Shown here in pieces: positions 1 through 5,662 of a DNA stretch of 42,966 nt. The notes below the pieces were generated by a model that worked only from the letters and a program-made list of their open reading frames with translations, had not been told where the DNA came from and searched no databases. The first letter of the stretch is position 1. The number at the start of each line of letters is the position of its first letter. Source of the DNA: Crenothrix polyspora. Its GTDB lineage: Bacteria; Pseudomonadota; Gammaproteobacteria; Methylococcales; Methylomonadaceae. The DNA lies in NCBI RefSeq assembly GCF_900163755.1, contig NZ_FUKI01000124.1:1-42966 (forward strand). Reading direction: 5' to 3'. The position numbers and the translations under genes are program-made.

Positions 1-108
1 AGTGTATCCACTTTATATTACTGATGGCCAATCATCCTTCGATAAACTCAGGACGAACGGTAGTGTGTTTCAAGTTGCTCGACTTATTTCGTAGACGTTC
101 CTTAGCCG

Positions 109-190
109 CATAGGTTGGGTTGCCTTCTTTTCGCAACCCAACACATGAGGCGATAAATGTTGGGTTGGAACAGCATCAACCCAACCTACG
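109..190. repeat. palindromic GTAGGTTGGGTT element, copy 1
   Basis: About 82 bp bounded by inverted ends (left TAGGTTGGGTTG, right CAACCCAACCTACG). Inside are two further inverted copies of the core, CAACCCAAC and GTTGGGTTG, so the element can fold into nested hairpins. The left end carries one mismatch (A110) against the other copies. It is a dispersed, non-coding, MITE- or REP-like repeat; no transposase is nearby. Confidence 0.85.
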
Positions 191-310
191 TAACTAAAAT
201 TTAGTGTATCCACTTTATATTACTGATGGCCAATTATCCTTCGATAAACTCAGGACGAACGGTAGTGTGTTTCAAGTTGCTCGACTTATTTCGTAGACGT
301 TCCTTAGCCG

Positions 311-392
311 CGTAGGTTGGGTTGCCTTCTTTTCGCAACCCAACACATGAGGCGATAAATGTTGGGTTGGAACAGCATCAACCCAACCTACG
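311..392. repeat. palindromic GTAGGTTGGGTT element, copy 2
   Basis: An 82-bp element with perfect 14-bp inverted ends: CGTAGGTTGGGTTG at 311 and its complement ending at 392. It forms the end of the second 202-bp unit. Same internal layout as the copy at 1824-1905. Confidence 0.88.
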
Positions 393-432
393 TAACTAAA
401 ATTTTCGGTTTTTTCCGCACTTTTTAACTGTA

Positions 433-464
433 TAAGTTGGGTTGCAAGCTTTTGTAACCCAACA
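433..464. repeat. partial GTAGGTTGGGTT-type element
   Basis: A short diverged version (TAAGTTGGGTTGC ... GTAACCCAAC) that contains only the first hairpin of the full element. A similar partial copy lies at 1227-1259. Both adjoin the duplicated hicA 3' end. Confidence 0.6.
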
Positions 465-545
465 TTTCAACGGGCTACAGCATCATATTAAGCAACACAA
501 AGGATAGCTCTTACAAATCATTTGGACTCAATCCAGTATGCTTAG
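457..545 (-). pseudogene. duplicated 3' end of hicA (direct repeat, left copy)
   Basis: Bases 457-545 match 1252-1340 with three differences. Read on the minus strand, 545-511 encodes KHTGLSPNDL and a stop, identical to the C-terminus of the HicA toxin at 1306-1524; the rest is the sequence downstream of that gene. At 541-545 the copy stops at CTTAG and joins a GTAGGTTGGGTT element preceded by the same CTTAG, as also seen in the 202-bp repeat. This suggests recombination at short homology. It is a remnant, not a gene. Confidence 0.85.
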
Positions 546-548
546 CCG

Positions 549-671
549 CGTAGGTTGGGTTGCCTGCTGTTTGGCAACCCAACACATGGGCTAAACGTTG
601 GGTTGAAACAATATCAATCCAACACTTGGCGCAATTAAATGTTGGGTTGGAACAGCATCAACCCAACCTAC
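549..671. repeat. palindromic GTAGGTTGGGTT element, expanded copy
   Basis: A longer version of the element (123 bp) with the same inverted ends, CGTAGGTTGGG and CCCAACCTAC. It has an additional internal block containing another TGTTGGGTTG / ATCCAACA pair. It lies immediately downstream of the RelE-type toxin gene on the minus strand and could act as its transcription end, though no T-run is obvious. Confidence 0.8.
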
Positions 672-684
672 TCGCTTTTGAACG

Positions 685-954
685 TTAATCCCGCTTGAGA
701 TCACGGTAAAAATTTTCATGCGGCCCCAATCCAAGCAGCATCAGCAAACTATCAGAATACTCGTAAGCCAGGAGGTAAAGCTGATTGATGCAATCAAATT
801 TATAAACCCATACACCTTTAAGATCACCACGCTTTTCGTCCCCAATAGAGGGCGTTTTTAGGATGGATCGAATAACGTCATCAACAATTTTCCGTTGATT
901 TGGATGTAACTTCCGGTAACTACGCCGAAAAGTGGGTTTTTGTTCAATGCGCAC
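685..954 (-). CDS. RelE/ParE-family type II toxin
   Basis: An 89-residue basic protein resembling RelE/ParE-superfamily toxins. Family members are mostly ribosome-dependent mRNA interferases or gyrase poisons; which activity applies here cannot be read from the sequence. The N-terminal RIEQKPTFRRSYRKLHPNQR and the later DLKGVWVYKF and LLLGLGPHENFYRDLKR segments fit the family's compact fold and C-terminal basic/aromatic residues. The start is GTG at 954, two bases after the antitoxin stop, which is typical translational coupling. It follows the ParD-like antitoxin gene in one transcription unit. The gene lies between two copies of the hicA 3' end. It appears intact. Confidence 0.8.
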   Translation of the reverse strand: MRIEQKPTFRRSYRKLHPNQRKIVDDVIRSILKTPSIGDEKRGDLKGVWVYKFDCINQLYLLAYEYSDSLLMLLGLGPHENFYRDLKRD

Positions 955-956
955 AC

Positions 957-1166
957 CTAGTCACCAAATTCAAATGGCTCGGACTCTTCTTGTCGAGCAA
1001 CCAGCACATCACGCACAAATTCAACCGGCAAGTCTGGATTATCTAAAGAAGCACGTCCAATGCTAGCCCAAAATTCTATTTGTCCTTGTACAGAACGAAA
1101 TTCAGCCTTGGAACGTTGTTTGGCAGCCTCATATAATTGATCATTGATGCGGATGGAAACACTCAT
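957..1166 (-). CDS. ParD-like antitoxin
   Basis: A 69-residue protein starting MSVSIRINDQLYEAAKQRSK. It matches the ParD-like antitoxin family (ribbon-helix-helix-like N-terminus followed by the QGQIEFWASIGRASLDNPDLP segment typical of that family). It should neutralise the downstream RelE-type toxin and repress its own promoter. I chose the ATG at 1166 rather than an upstream codon because AGGGGAG lies at the right spacing before it and the protein then starts exactly like family members. The region upstream holds an inverted TTGTA/TACAA pair (about 1197-1217) that could be an operator. Confidence 0.82.
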   Translation of the reverse strand: MSVSIRINDQLYEAAKQRSKAEFRSVQGQIEFWASIGRASLDNPDLPVEFVRDVLVARQEESEPFEFGD

Positions 1167-1251
1167 AAACACTCCCCTGATGCAATATGCCACAATTGTA
1201 GTACGACCAATTATACAACAGTCGGTTAGGTTGGCTTGCACGCTTTTCGCA

Positions 1252-1340
1252 GCCCAACATCTCAACGGGCTACAGCATCATATTAAACAACACAAAGAAT
1301 AGCTCTTACAAATCATTTGGACTCAATCCAGTATGCTTAG
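1252..1340. repeat. hicA 3'-end direct repeat (right copy)
   Basis: The partner of 457-545. It covers the last 11 codons of hicA plus 54 bp downstream and is followed by a partial GTAGGTTGGG element (1227-1259). Together the two copies bracket the ParD-like/RelE module and one palindromic element, with a repeat-to-repeat distance of 795 bp. Confidence 0.85.
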
Positions 1341-1524
1341 AAATACGAGCAAGCATACGGGATCCAATTTCTTCACCATCGTGGAAGGCGAACACAAAAT
1401 CAGGCCAACCATTCCGCGAAAGGGTACGATGCGACCCAGATTGACGCTTAACTTTCCAACCAATAGCCAGTAGCGCCGCAAGAACACGTTTAGCTTTTAC
1501 CGAAGGCAATGGCTCACGCAGCAA
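1306..1524 (-). CDS. hicA: HicA-family mRNA interferase toxin
   Basis: About 72 residues. HicA toxins are small double-stranded-RNA-binding-fold RNases that cut mRNA. The visible family signature is REPLPSVKAKRVLAALLAIG, then KVKRQSGSHRTLSR, which contains the catalytic His of the conserved GSH motif, and a C-terminal KHTGLSPNDL. No ATG exists at the expected N-terminus; TTG at 1524 (or TTG 1527, CTG 1521) fits best. The gene then overlaps the end of hicB, implying coupled translation. An ATG further upstream (1638) would add about 38 unlikely residues inside hicB. The order antitoxin then toxin is the less usual one for this family. The 3' end is duplicated at 457-545. Confidence 0.82.
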   Translation of the reverse strand: MLREPLPSVKAKRVLAALLAIGWKVKRQSGSHRTLSRNGWPDFVFAFHDGEEIGSRMLARISKHTGLSPNDL

Positions 1525-1720
1525 CAAAATCAATGCAGATTGGCATCGGGAGGCTTTCTTTTGTTTCAATTCGCTCGGCAAGTACGCGAAGCGCCAATAC
1601 CTCAGCTTTGGCCATCGCCTCATTAGCGGTAGCGCCATAAGTAAGTACGCCCGGAATTTCAGGAATCTCCGCTAACCAGCGACCATCATTTTCTTGTTCG
1701 TATTCAATATGAAAATTCAT
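1514..1720 (-). CDS. hicB: HicB-family antitoxin
   Basis: A 68-residue protein, MNFHIEYEQENDGRWLAEIP and onwards, with the HicB partial RNase H-like fold signature: an E-x-D-G-RW-x-AEIPE-x-PGV stretch and a following A-T-x-x-E-A-x-x-x-A-E helix. It should bind and block HicA. The ATG at 1720 is preceded by GGAG; a codon nine residues earlier is possible but has no such signal. It is short and lacks the C-terminal DNA-binding extension of longer HicB proteins, so autoregulation may rely on the complex or be absent. It overlaps hicA by about ten bases. Confidence 0.83.
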   Translation of the reverse strand: MNFHIEYEQENDGRWLAEIPEIPGVLTYGATANEAMAKAEVLALRVLAERIETKESLPMPICIDFVAA

Positions 1721-1823
1721 ATCATCTCCAGATAGGACAACACCCATATTTTACGCTTGCCATCGGAAAATGCATAATGTTGCGTTGAGGCGCGGCCATT
1801 CTCCACTTCTATAACAGCAGCTG

Positions 1824-1905
1824 CGTAGGTTGGGTTGCACGCTTTTCGCAACCCAACACATGAGGCGATAAATGTTGGATTGGAACAGCACCAACCCAAC
1901 CTACG
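1824..1905. repeat. palindromic GTAGGTTGGGTT element, copy upstream of hicBA
   Basis: An 82-bp element with inverted ends CGTAGGTTGGGTTG and CCAACCCAACCTACG and the same internal hairpins as 311-392, with a few substitutions. It lies between the hicBA module and the methyltransferase 3'-end remnant. Confidence 0.88.
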
Positions 1906-1917
1906 TAACTTAACGAG

Positions 1918-1983
1918 TCAGTACGGTTTAACCACCAACATTTCATTACCACCACGCTGAAATTCATAAGCCACACGCCGAAT
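1918..1983 (-). pseudogene. duplicated 3' end of methyltransferase gene (direct repeat, left copy)
   Basis: Bases 1928-1983 match 2626-2681 with two differences over 56 bp. On the minus strand the segment reads RRVAYEFQRGGNEMLVVK in frame, continuing PY and a TGA at 1918-1920. The intact gene ends EMLVVKAL instead. It is a remnant or displaced end of the methyltransferase gene, separated from it by the Phd/RelE module. Confidence 0.85.
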
Positions 1984-1994
1984 TGTACAGAAAA

Positions 1995-2288
1995 TTAAAC
2001 TTTAGCCCTGTTTGCTGCTGTCTTATAAACCTCGTTATTTTCTCTTTTTCCAACAGCAATAACAAAAACAATAATTTCTTGATTATCAACTTCATAAACA
2101 AGCCGATAACCTGCTGAGCGTAGCTTTATTTTGTAAGCGCACTCAAAGTGACTTAATCGATTGGCCTCAATATGGGGATTTTCCAAACACTTTTTCAGCT
2201 TGTTTTTAAATTGTATTTTGATGCCGTTATCCAGTTTGTCTCATTCTTTTTTTGCGCTCAGCAGAAATTTTAATTTATAAGTTATCAA
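1995..2288 (-). pseudogene. RelE-family toxin interrupted by an in-frame TGA
   Basis: The reading frame from a TTG at 2288 gives MITYKLKFLLSAKKE, then TGA (2241-2243), then DKLDNGIKIQFKNKLKKCLE and on to a normal RelE C-terminus containing YKIKLRSAGYRLVYEV and VIAVGKRENNEVYK. In RelE proteins the interrupted position is usually Trp (a KKEWDKL motif), so a single TGG to TGA change explains the stop. The rest of the frame is open for 97 codons and overlaps the antitoxin stop region, as expected for a coupled toxin. The toxin is probably inactive unless translation restarts at an internal codon (TTG at 2186), which would drop the N-terminal helices. The antitoxin remains intact. Confidence 0.85.
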
Positions 2289-2526
2289 GCGTAACTTCAA
2301 TTGCCAAGGGCTTTTCTGCTTGCCTAGCGTTAACTATTTCACCTAATTCATAATCTTCCAATTTACTCAGCAACAATTCATAAACACCCGCAGGAACAAG
2401 ATAAGCGGTAGGCAAATTATGGTTGAGAATGGCAATTACTTCACCATCAGCTTTGTTTAACAAGGCTGTTGGATTTTTCTTTAATTCAGAAATGCTTGCG
2501 CTAAAAGAAGCGAATATTTGTTGCAT
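2275..2526 (-). CDS. Phd/YefM-family antitoxin
   Basis: An 83-residue protein starting MQQIFASFSASISELKKNPT. This is the Phd/YefM N-terminal DNA-binding fold (ISELKKNPTALL, then DGEVIAILNHNLPTAYLVP, then VYELLLSKLEDYEL). It normally binds a RelE-type toxin and represses its own operon. ATG at 2526 is chosen over a TTG four codons upstream because GGGG lies at suitable spacing. Just upstream (about 2537-2560) the heptamer TAAGTGC occurs twice, inside an ATAAG...CTTAT inverted pair, a plausible operator. Its partner toxin gene carries a nonsense codon. Confidence 0.82.
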   Translation of the reverse strand: MQQIFASFSASISELKKNPTALLNKADGEVIAILNHNLPTAYLVPAGVYELLLSKLEDYELGEIVNARQAEKPLAIEVTLDNL

Positions 2527-2536
2527 CTGTAACCCC

Positions 2537-2560
2537 AATAAGTGCCTAACTAAGTGCTTA
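2537..2560 (-). promoter_or_regulatory. possible operator of the Phd/RelE module
   Basis: Two direct copies of TAAGTGC within 20 bp, bounded by an inverted ATAAG/CTTAT pair, directly upstream of the antitoxin start. Phd/YefM antitoxins bind short repeated sites at this position. This is inference from position and repeat only. Confidence 0.35.
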
Positions 2561-2615
2561 TATTAGCCCTTAATTAGAAAAACTCAACTCTGATTTAGAT
2601 ATGCGTAACAACGCA

Positions 2616-3299
2616 TCAGAGAGCCTTAACCACCAGCATTTCATTACCACCGCGCTGAAATTCATAAGCCACACGCCGAATCTCAGCACAGAAGCCCTGT
2701 TTTGCTAGTGCATCCATAATGGCAGCAAGATGAGGGGAAGGTTCGCCAGCCAGCGTAAGTACAGGAAACACCCTGACTTCCTGTGCTACCCGCAACATCT
2801 CCAATAACGCTTGCAGGTGAAACTCAGCGGATAAATGCTCACTGTACAAAAACAAAAAATGCGACGACAAGGCAATATCAAAGCTGCCGCTATCAAAAGG
2901 CAGCAAGGGTAATTCCCCTGCAATATAACGACCTTCATTTTTCCCCGCCGCATAATCTGACAGGAATGCATCCATTGCCAACATGCGAACCCGTCCAAGT
3001 TCATCAACCGACGTAATCGCTGTCCACACAAAATCAGCTTGATTTTTGCGTACTTGGCTCAGCACGGTATCGTAAGTTTCAGTAATGCGACTTTTGATGT
3101 GTACAGCGTCGAAGGCATAAACAGGATCGATGGAAACAACGTGGCCACCACGCGCCGTCAATGCCGCATTGAAACCGGCTGGCCCATCACCACAACCCAG
3201 TATGCGACCTTGCAAATCGGCTTCGGTAAGAGCAAACATGTTGACGTACTCTTGATAAGAACGTCCCCAAGGTACGACTTTATCGAGGGTAAATGCCAT
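2616..3299 (-). CDS. class I SAM-dependent methyltransferase-like protein
   Basis: A 227-residue protein. It has a Rossmann-type SAM site: motif I is RILGCGDGPAGFNAAL at about residues 32-47, with an acidic motif II, VVSIDPVYAF, about 20 residues later. A later segment, LPFDSGSFDIALSSHFLFLY, resembles the motif IV region of class I methyltransferases. The substrate is unknown. The ATG at 3299 begins MAFTLDKVVPWGRSYQEYVNMF, a start common in this family. The protein ends VVKAL, whereas a duplicated copy of its 3' end 698 bp downstream would end VVKPY. No partner gene is obvious. Confidence 0.75.
   Translation of the reverse strand: MAFTLDKVVPWGRSYQEYVNMFALTEADLQGRILGCGDGPAGFNAALTARGGHVVSIDPVYAFDAVHIKSRITETYDTVLSQVRKNQADFVWTAITSVDELGRVRMLAMDAFLSDYAAGKNEGRYIAGELPLLPFDSGSFDIALSSHFLFLYSEHLSAEFHLQALLEMLRVAQEVRVFPVLTLAGEPSPHLAAIMDALAKQGFCAEIRRVAYEFQRGGNEMLVVKAL
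2626..2681. repeat. methyltransferase 3'-end direct repeat (right copy)
   Basis: The partner of 1928-1983 (56 bp, two differences) and part of the intact methyltransferase gene. The two copies bracket the Phd/RelE module with a spacing of 698 bp. Slightly beyond the matching block both sides contain GCCCTGTTT (2005-2013 and 2694-2702), which may mark the recombination point. Confidence 0.85.
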
Positions 3300-3452
3300 T
3301 TCTATCCAAAAATAGCCATAAGCCGTTAAATACGTTCCACTAACAATTCTCCAGCATCCAATTTGACTTTAATAAGACACGAAAAATGGCTTTATATTGC
3401 GTGTTTTTCGTAAATAATCTTTTTGATAGCTTCATTATTAAAAATCACTCAA

Positions 3453-4016
3453 TTACTCTGGATGCTGCACTTGTTCATTATGCCGACGCGGATGACGACC
3501 CTGGTGACCATGCCGTGCGCGATGCAAATCATCCGTATGACTCTCGCCAAATAGCTGATGTTCCTGATTACCACTGTACATTTTATCCTGCTGCTGTTGA
3601 TCATAATGATGCTGTGGCTCATACAAACTATTATTCGCATTGAGTCGATTTTGCCGCTCTATTTGTCCAGCTAACGCTTGCGTCGCCAAAGCCTGCTGCT
3701 CGGCTGCTGTGGCAGTACGAACAGCCGCATTTAATGCAATTTTTTTATCTACTTCAGCTTGCCGTGCTTTAGCAACCGCCAGTTTTTGTTTTTTATCTGC
3801 CTCTTGTCTCTCTTGCCAAGCCTGTAAACGCATTCGTGCTTGCTGTTCTTGCTGTGGATTTTTAGCTTTTATAGCAAGTACCGCCTGCTCCGTATCTAAA
3901 GGCGCACACGAACCTGATTTGTATTCCAATCCCCCACTGGGGGATTGGCACTTAAACACCGCCGCATTGACCGAAACCGTTGTTACTGCCAATACTACAA
4001 ACAACATCTTTTTCAT
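3453..4016 (-). CDS. exported DUF4124-type protein with His/Gln-rich tail
   Basis: 187 residues. A signal peptide (MKKMLFVVLAVTTVSVNA) is followed by AVFKCQSPSGGLEYKSGSCA, the short DUF4124-like segment with two Cys and a Y-x-S/Q pattern. Next is a long charged Ala/Gln/Lys-rich helix (about 60-120). The last 50 residues are rich in His and Gln (YEPQHHYDQQQQD, HRARHGHQGRHPRRH) and might bind metal. AAGGAG precedes the ATG. It is the last gene of a four-gene minus-strand unit (gap of 40 bp from its paralogue at 4057-4473). Function unknown; periplasmic location is inferred from the signal peptide. Confidence 0.8.
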   Translation of the reverse strand: MKKMLFVVLAVTTVSVNAAVFKCQSPSGGLEYKSGSCAPLDTEQAVLAIKAKNPQQEQQARMRLQAWQERQEADKKQKLAVAKARQAEVDKKIALNAAVRTATAAEQQALATQALAGQIERQNRLNANNSLYEPQHHYDQQQQDKMYSGNQEHQLFGESHTDDLHRARHGHQGRHPRRHNEQVQHPE

Positions 4017-4056
4017 TGTTTCACTCCTTGAAAGCCTGCGTTAAATCACAATAGTT

Positions 4057-4473
4057 TTATTTACCTAAGATCACAGCATTGTTATCATTAGACGCTTTGG
4101 TTTTATTTTGCGGCTTTGCCACAACCACTAATGGCTGTACCGTGGTGGTTTGTTGCCCTGCGACGGCGGCCTTAAGTGACGTAACCGACAAGCCAAGCTT
4201 TTTGTCGCGCTCCGCTTGCCGATCTTTTTTTAGGTGTTTTTTTGCCGTACCGTGGGTGTCTTGTTTTTTGTACCATTCTTGTAACTTTAACCGCGCCTGC
4301 TCTTCTTGCTGTGGGCTCAAGGGCTTAACATCAACAATTTTTTGTTGTGTTTTTGGGGTTATACACGGTGTTGACTGATACTCAGCTGCACCACTGGCCA
4401 ACGTGCATTTAAATACCTCCGCTTGTACCGCAGATGCCGTTATTGCCAATAATATCAACAGTGTTTTATTCAT
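4057..4473 (-). CDS. exported DUF4124-type protein
   Basis: 138 residues from MNKTLLILLAITASAVQAEV (signal peptide). A two-Cys segment follows (FKCTLASGAAEYQSTPCITP) and then a Gln/Lys-rich helical region. It is a clear paralogue of the next gene downstream: both share AEVFKC/AAVFKC, the spacing of the second Cys and a PQQEEQARLKLQEW-type block. I start it at 4473, where GGATGAG precedes ATG. An upstream start would add 25 residues before the signal peptide. Function unknown. Confidence 0.8.
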   Translation of the reverse strand: MNKTLLILLAITASAVQAEVFKCTLASGAAEYQSTPCITPKTQQKIVDVKPLSPQQEEQARLKLQEWYKKQDTHGTAKKHLKKDRQAERDKKLGLSVTSLKAAVAGQQTTTVQPLVVVAKPQNKTKASNDNNAVILGK

Positions 4474-4519
4474 GGTCTCATCCTTATCATCACAGCATAA
4501 GCATAGCTTATGGTAACTA

Positions 4520-5626
4520 TTACGACACAGGTTTAACGGCAGGTGCATCTTTATTAGCTATCATCAAGCGGGCTAATTGCCGCAAACCATCCGATGACAA
4601 TTCTAATCCTAAAGGCGCACCTATTTTATCTAATTCATAGATAACATCAGTAGCGGCAATAAAAGTTGCATAACGCAAACCTTGTATTTCCGGTAAATCT
4701 TTAGATAACGCGTGTAATTGCGGTGCCAATTGCTCCCAGGTCTGGGTAAAAAATGCGCGTACCGGATCATTGTTAGGATCATGGCTTTGCAAGCCGGCTT
4801 TAAAGGCAATACGTGATTGCCCCAAAATCGTCGTTAAGGTTTTACGCAGTGCCGGTGACTTCGTATCATGGGTCGCTTGCTTAATCGCCCGTGTTAAAAA
4901 CGCATCCCATTCTTTCCACGATGCTTGCCATTGTGTTATCTCAGCTGCGCTAAACGCTGCCACCGGTTTTTTAACCGCTGTTTTTAGCGGTGCATCAAAC
5001 GCTAATTTAATGGCAACGCCGTTATCGTTAGCCTCTGCACTGCCAAACTTTAAACTGTCTAGCATAGTCTTAACAGCAGGTGCGTTTTCTTTAGGCACAA
5101 ACTTAGTTAAGGTTTTCTCAATATCCGCGCGTGAATGATTTAAGTCTATTTTTATGTCAGCCAGCTTTGGCGCGGCAACTTTTTTAATTAGCTCCTGTAA
5201 TTTATCAATCGTTAACTGATGGCCGGTTTGATCATAGGCATTGACTTTGCTTACTGGCAAGCTCAGTACCGAATGATCAGTATTTAACGTTGGTTGCTGA
5301 AAGGTTTCCAGTACGCCCTCCCATTTTAAAACTGTTAAACATTGGCCACCTATAGACGTACCAAACTGCGCCTGAACATCATTTAGCATACGAATCTGAC
5401 CTTTAACACCGTTAATTTTAGGGTTGGTCAGATTTAAAAAACTACAGCCGTGCTTATCATTCCACAACTGTGCAGAATGATTTTGACCGGTAAATAATTG
5501 GCTCACCAAGGCTTTTTTAATCAGACTGTAATCCAATTGAATGGGCAGGTTAACCGGATTTGCACGCGTACCGGTGGAAAACAACAACACTAAACCACTT
5601 GCGGCCAGAGCAACATATTTTTTCAT
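4520..5626 (-). CDS. exported protein of unknown function
   Basis: A 368-residue protein that I do not recognise. It has a signal peptide (MKKYVALAASGLVLLFSTG, cleavage likely near TRA-NP). A mature domain then starts NPVNLPIQLDYSLIKKALVS and contains two Cys (HGCSFLNL and GGQCLTVL) that could form a disulfide. The C-terminal half is mostly helical. The start at 5626 has GGGAG upstream. It is 36 bp downstream of the LTA-synthase-like gene and 46 bp upstream of the first DUF4124 gene, so the four are probably cotranscribed and may act together in the periplasm. Confidence 0.75.
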   Translation of the reverse strand: MKKYVALAASGLVLLFSTGTRANPVNLPIQLDYSLIKKALVSQLFTGQNHSAQLWNDKHGCSFLNLTNPKINGVKGQIRMLNDVQAQFGTSIGGQCLTVLKWEGVLETFQQPTLNTDHSVLSLPVSKVNAYDQTGHQLTIDKLQELIKKVAAPKLADIKIDLNHSRADIEKTLTKFVPKENAPAVKTMLDSLKFGSAEANDNGVAIKLAFDAPLKTAVKKPVAAFSAAEITQWQASWKEWDAFLTRAIKQATHDTKSPALRKTLTTILGQSRIAFKAGLQSHDPNNDPVRAFFTQTWEQLAPQLHALSKDLPEIQGLRYATFIAATDVIYELDKIGAPLGLELSSDGLRQLARLMIANKDAPAVKPVS

Positions 5627-5662
5627 TCCATACTCCCAAAAAATCACGATTAGAGTTTTATA

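Larger units (their letters stand above)
1..404. repeat. 202-bp tandem direct duplication
   Basis: Bases 1-202 and 203-404 are the same sequence in tandem. I see two differences (C33/T235 and A110/G312). Each unit starts AGTGTATCCACTTTATATTA. It contains a segment CTTCGATAAACTCAGGACGA related to the inverted repeat near 18300, and ends with the palindromic CGTAGGTTGGGTTG element. No coding region is visible in 1-684. The first copy begins at base 1 of the window, so more copies may lie further left. The near identity points to a recent duplication. Confidence 0.95.

Noticed and set aside
133-168. CAACCCAAC ... GTTGGGTTG hairpins as integron attC-like sites (RYYYAAC and GTTRRRY cores)
   Set aside because: The core heptamers do match, and TA modules are common integron cassettes, but the motif alternates several times in one element, copies occur in both orders, no integrase is present, and the duplicated gene ends are not expected from cassette insertion at attC.
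1717-1899. A 60-codon open frame on the minus strand upstream of hicB as a gene
   Set aside because: Half of it is the palindromic repeat element; no ribosome-binding site or family resemblance. Only the C-terminal part was kept, as a possible fragment.
3386-3643. Plus-strand open frame rich in His and Asp
   Set aside because: It is the antisense shadow of the His/Gln-rich tail of the DUF4124-type gene at 3453-4016 and has no ribosome-binding site.
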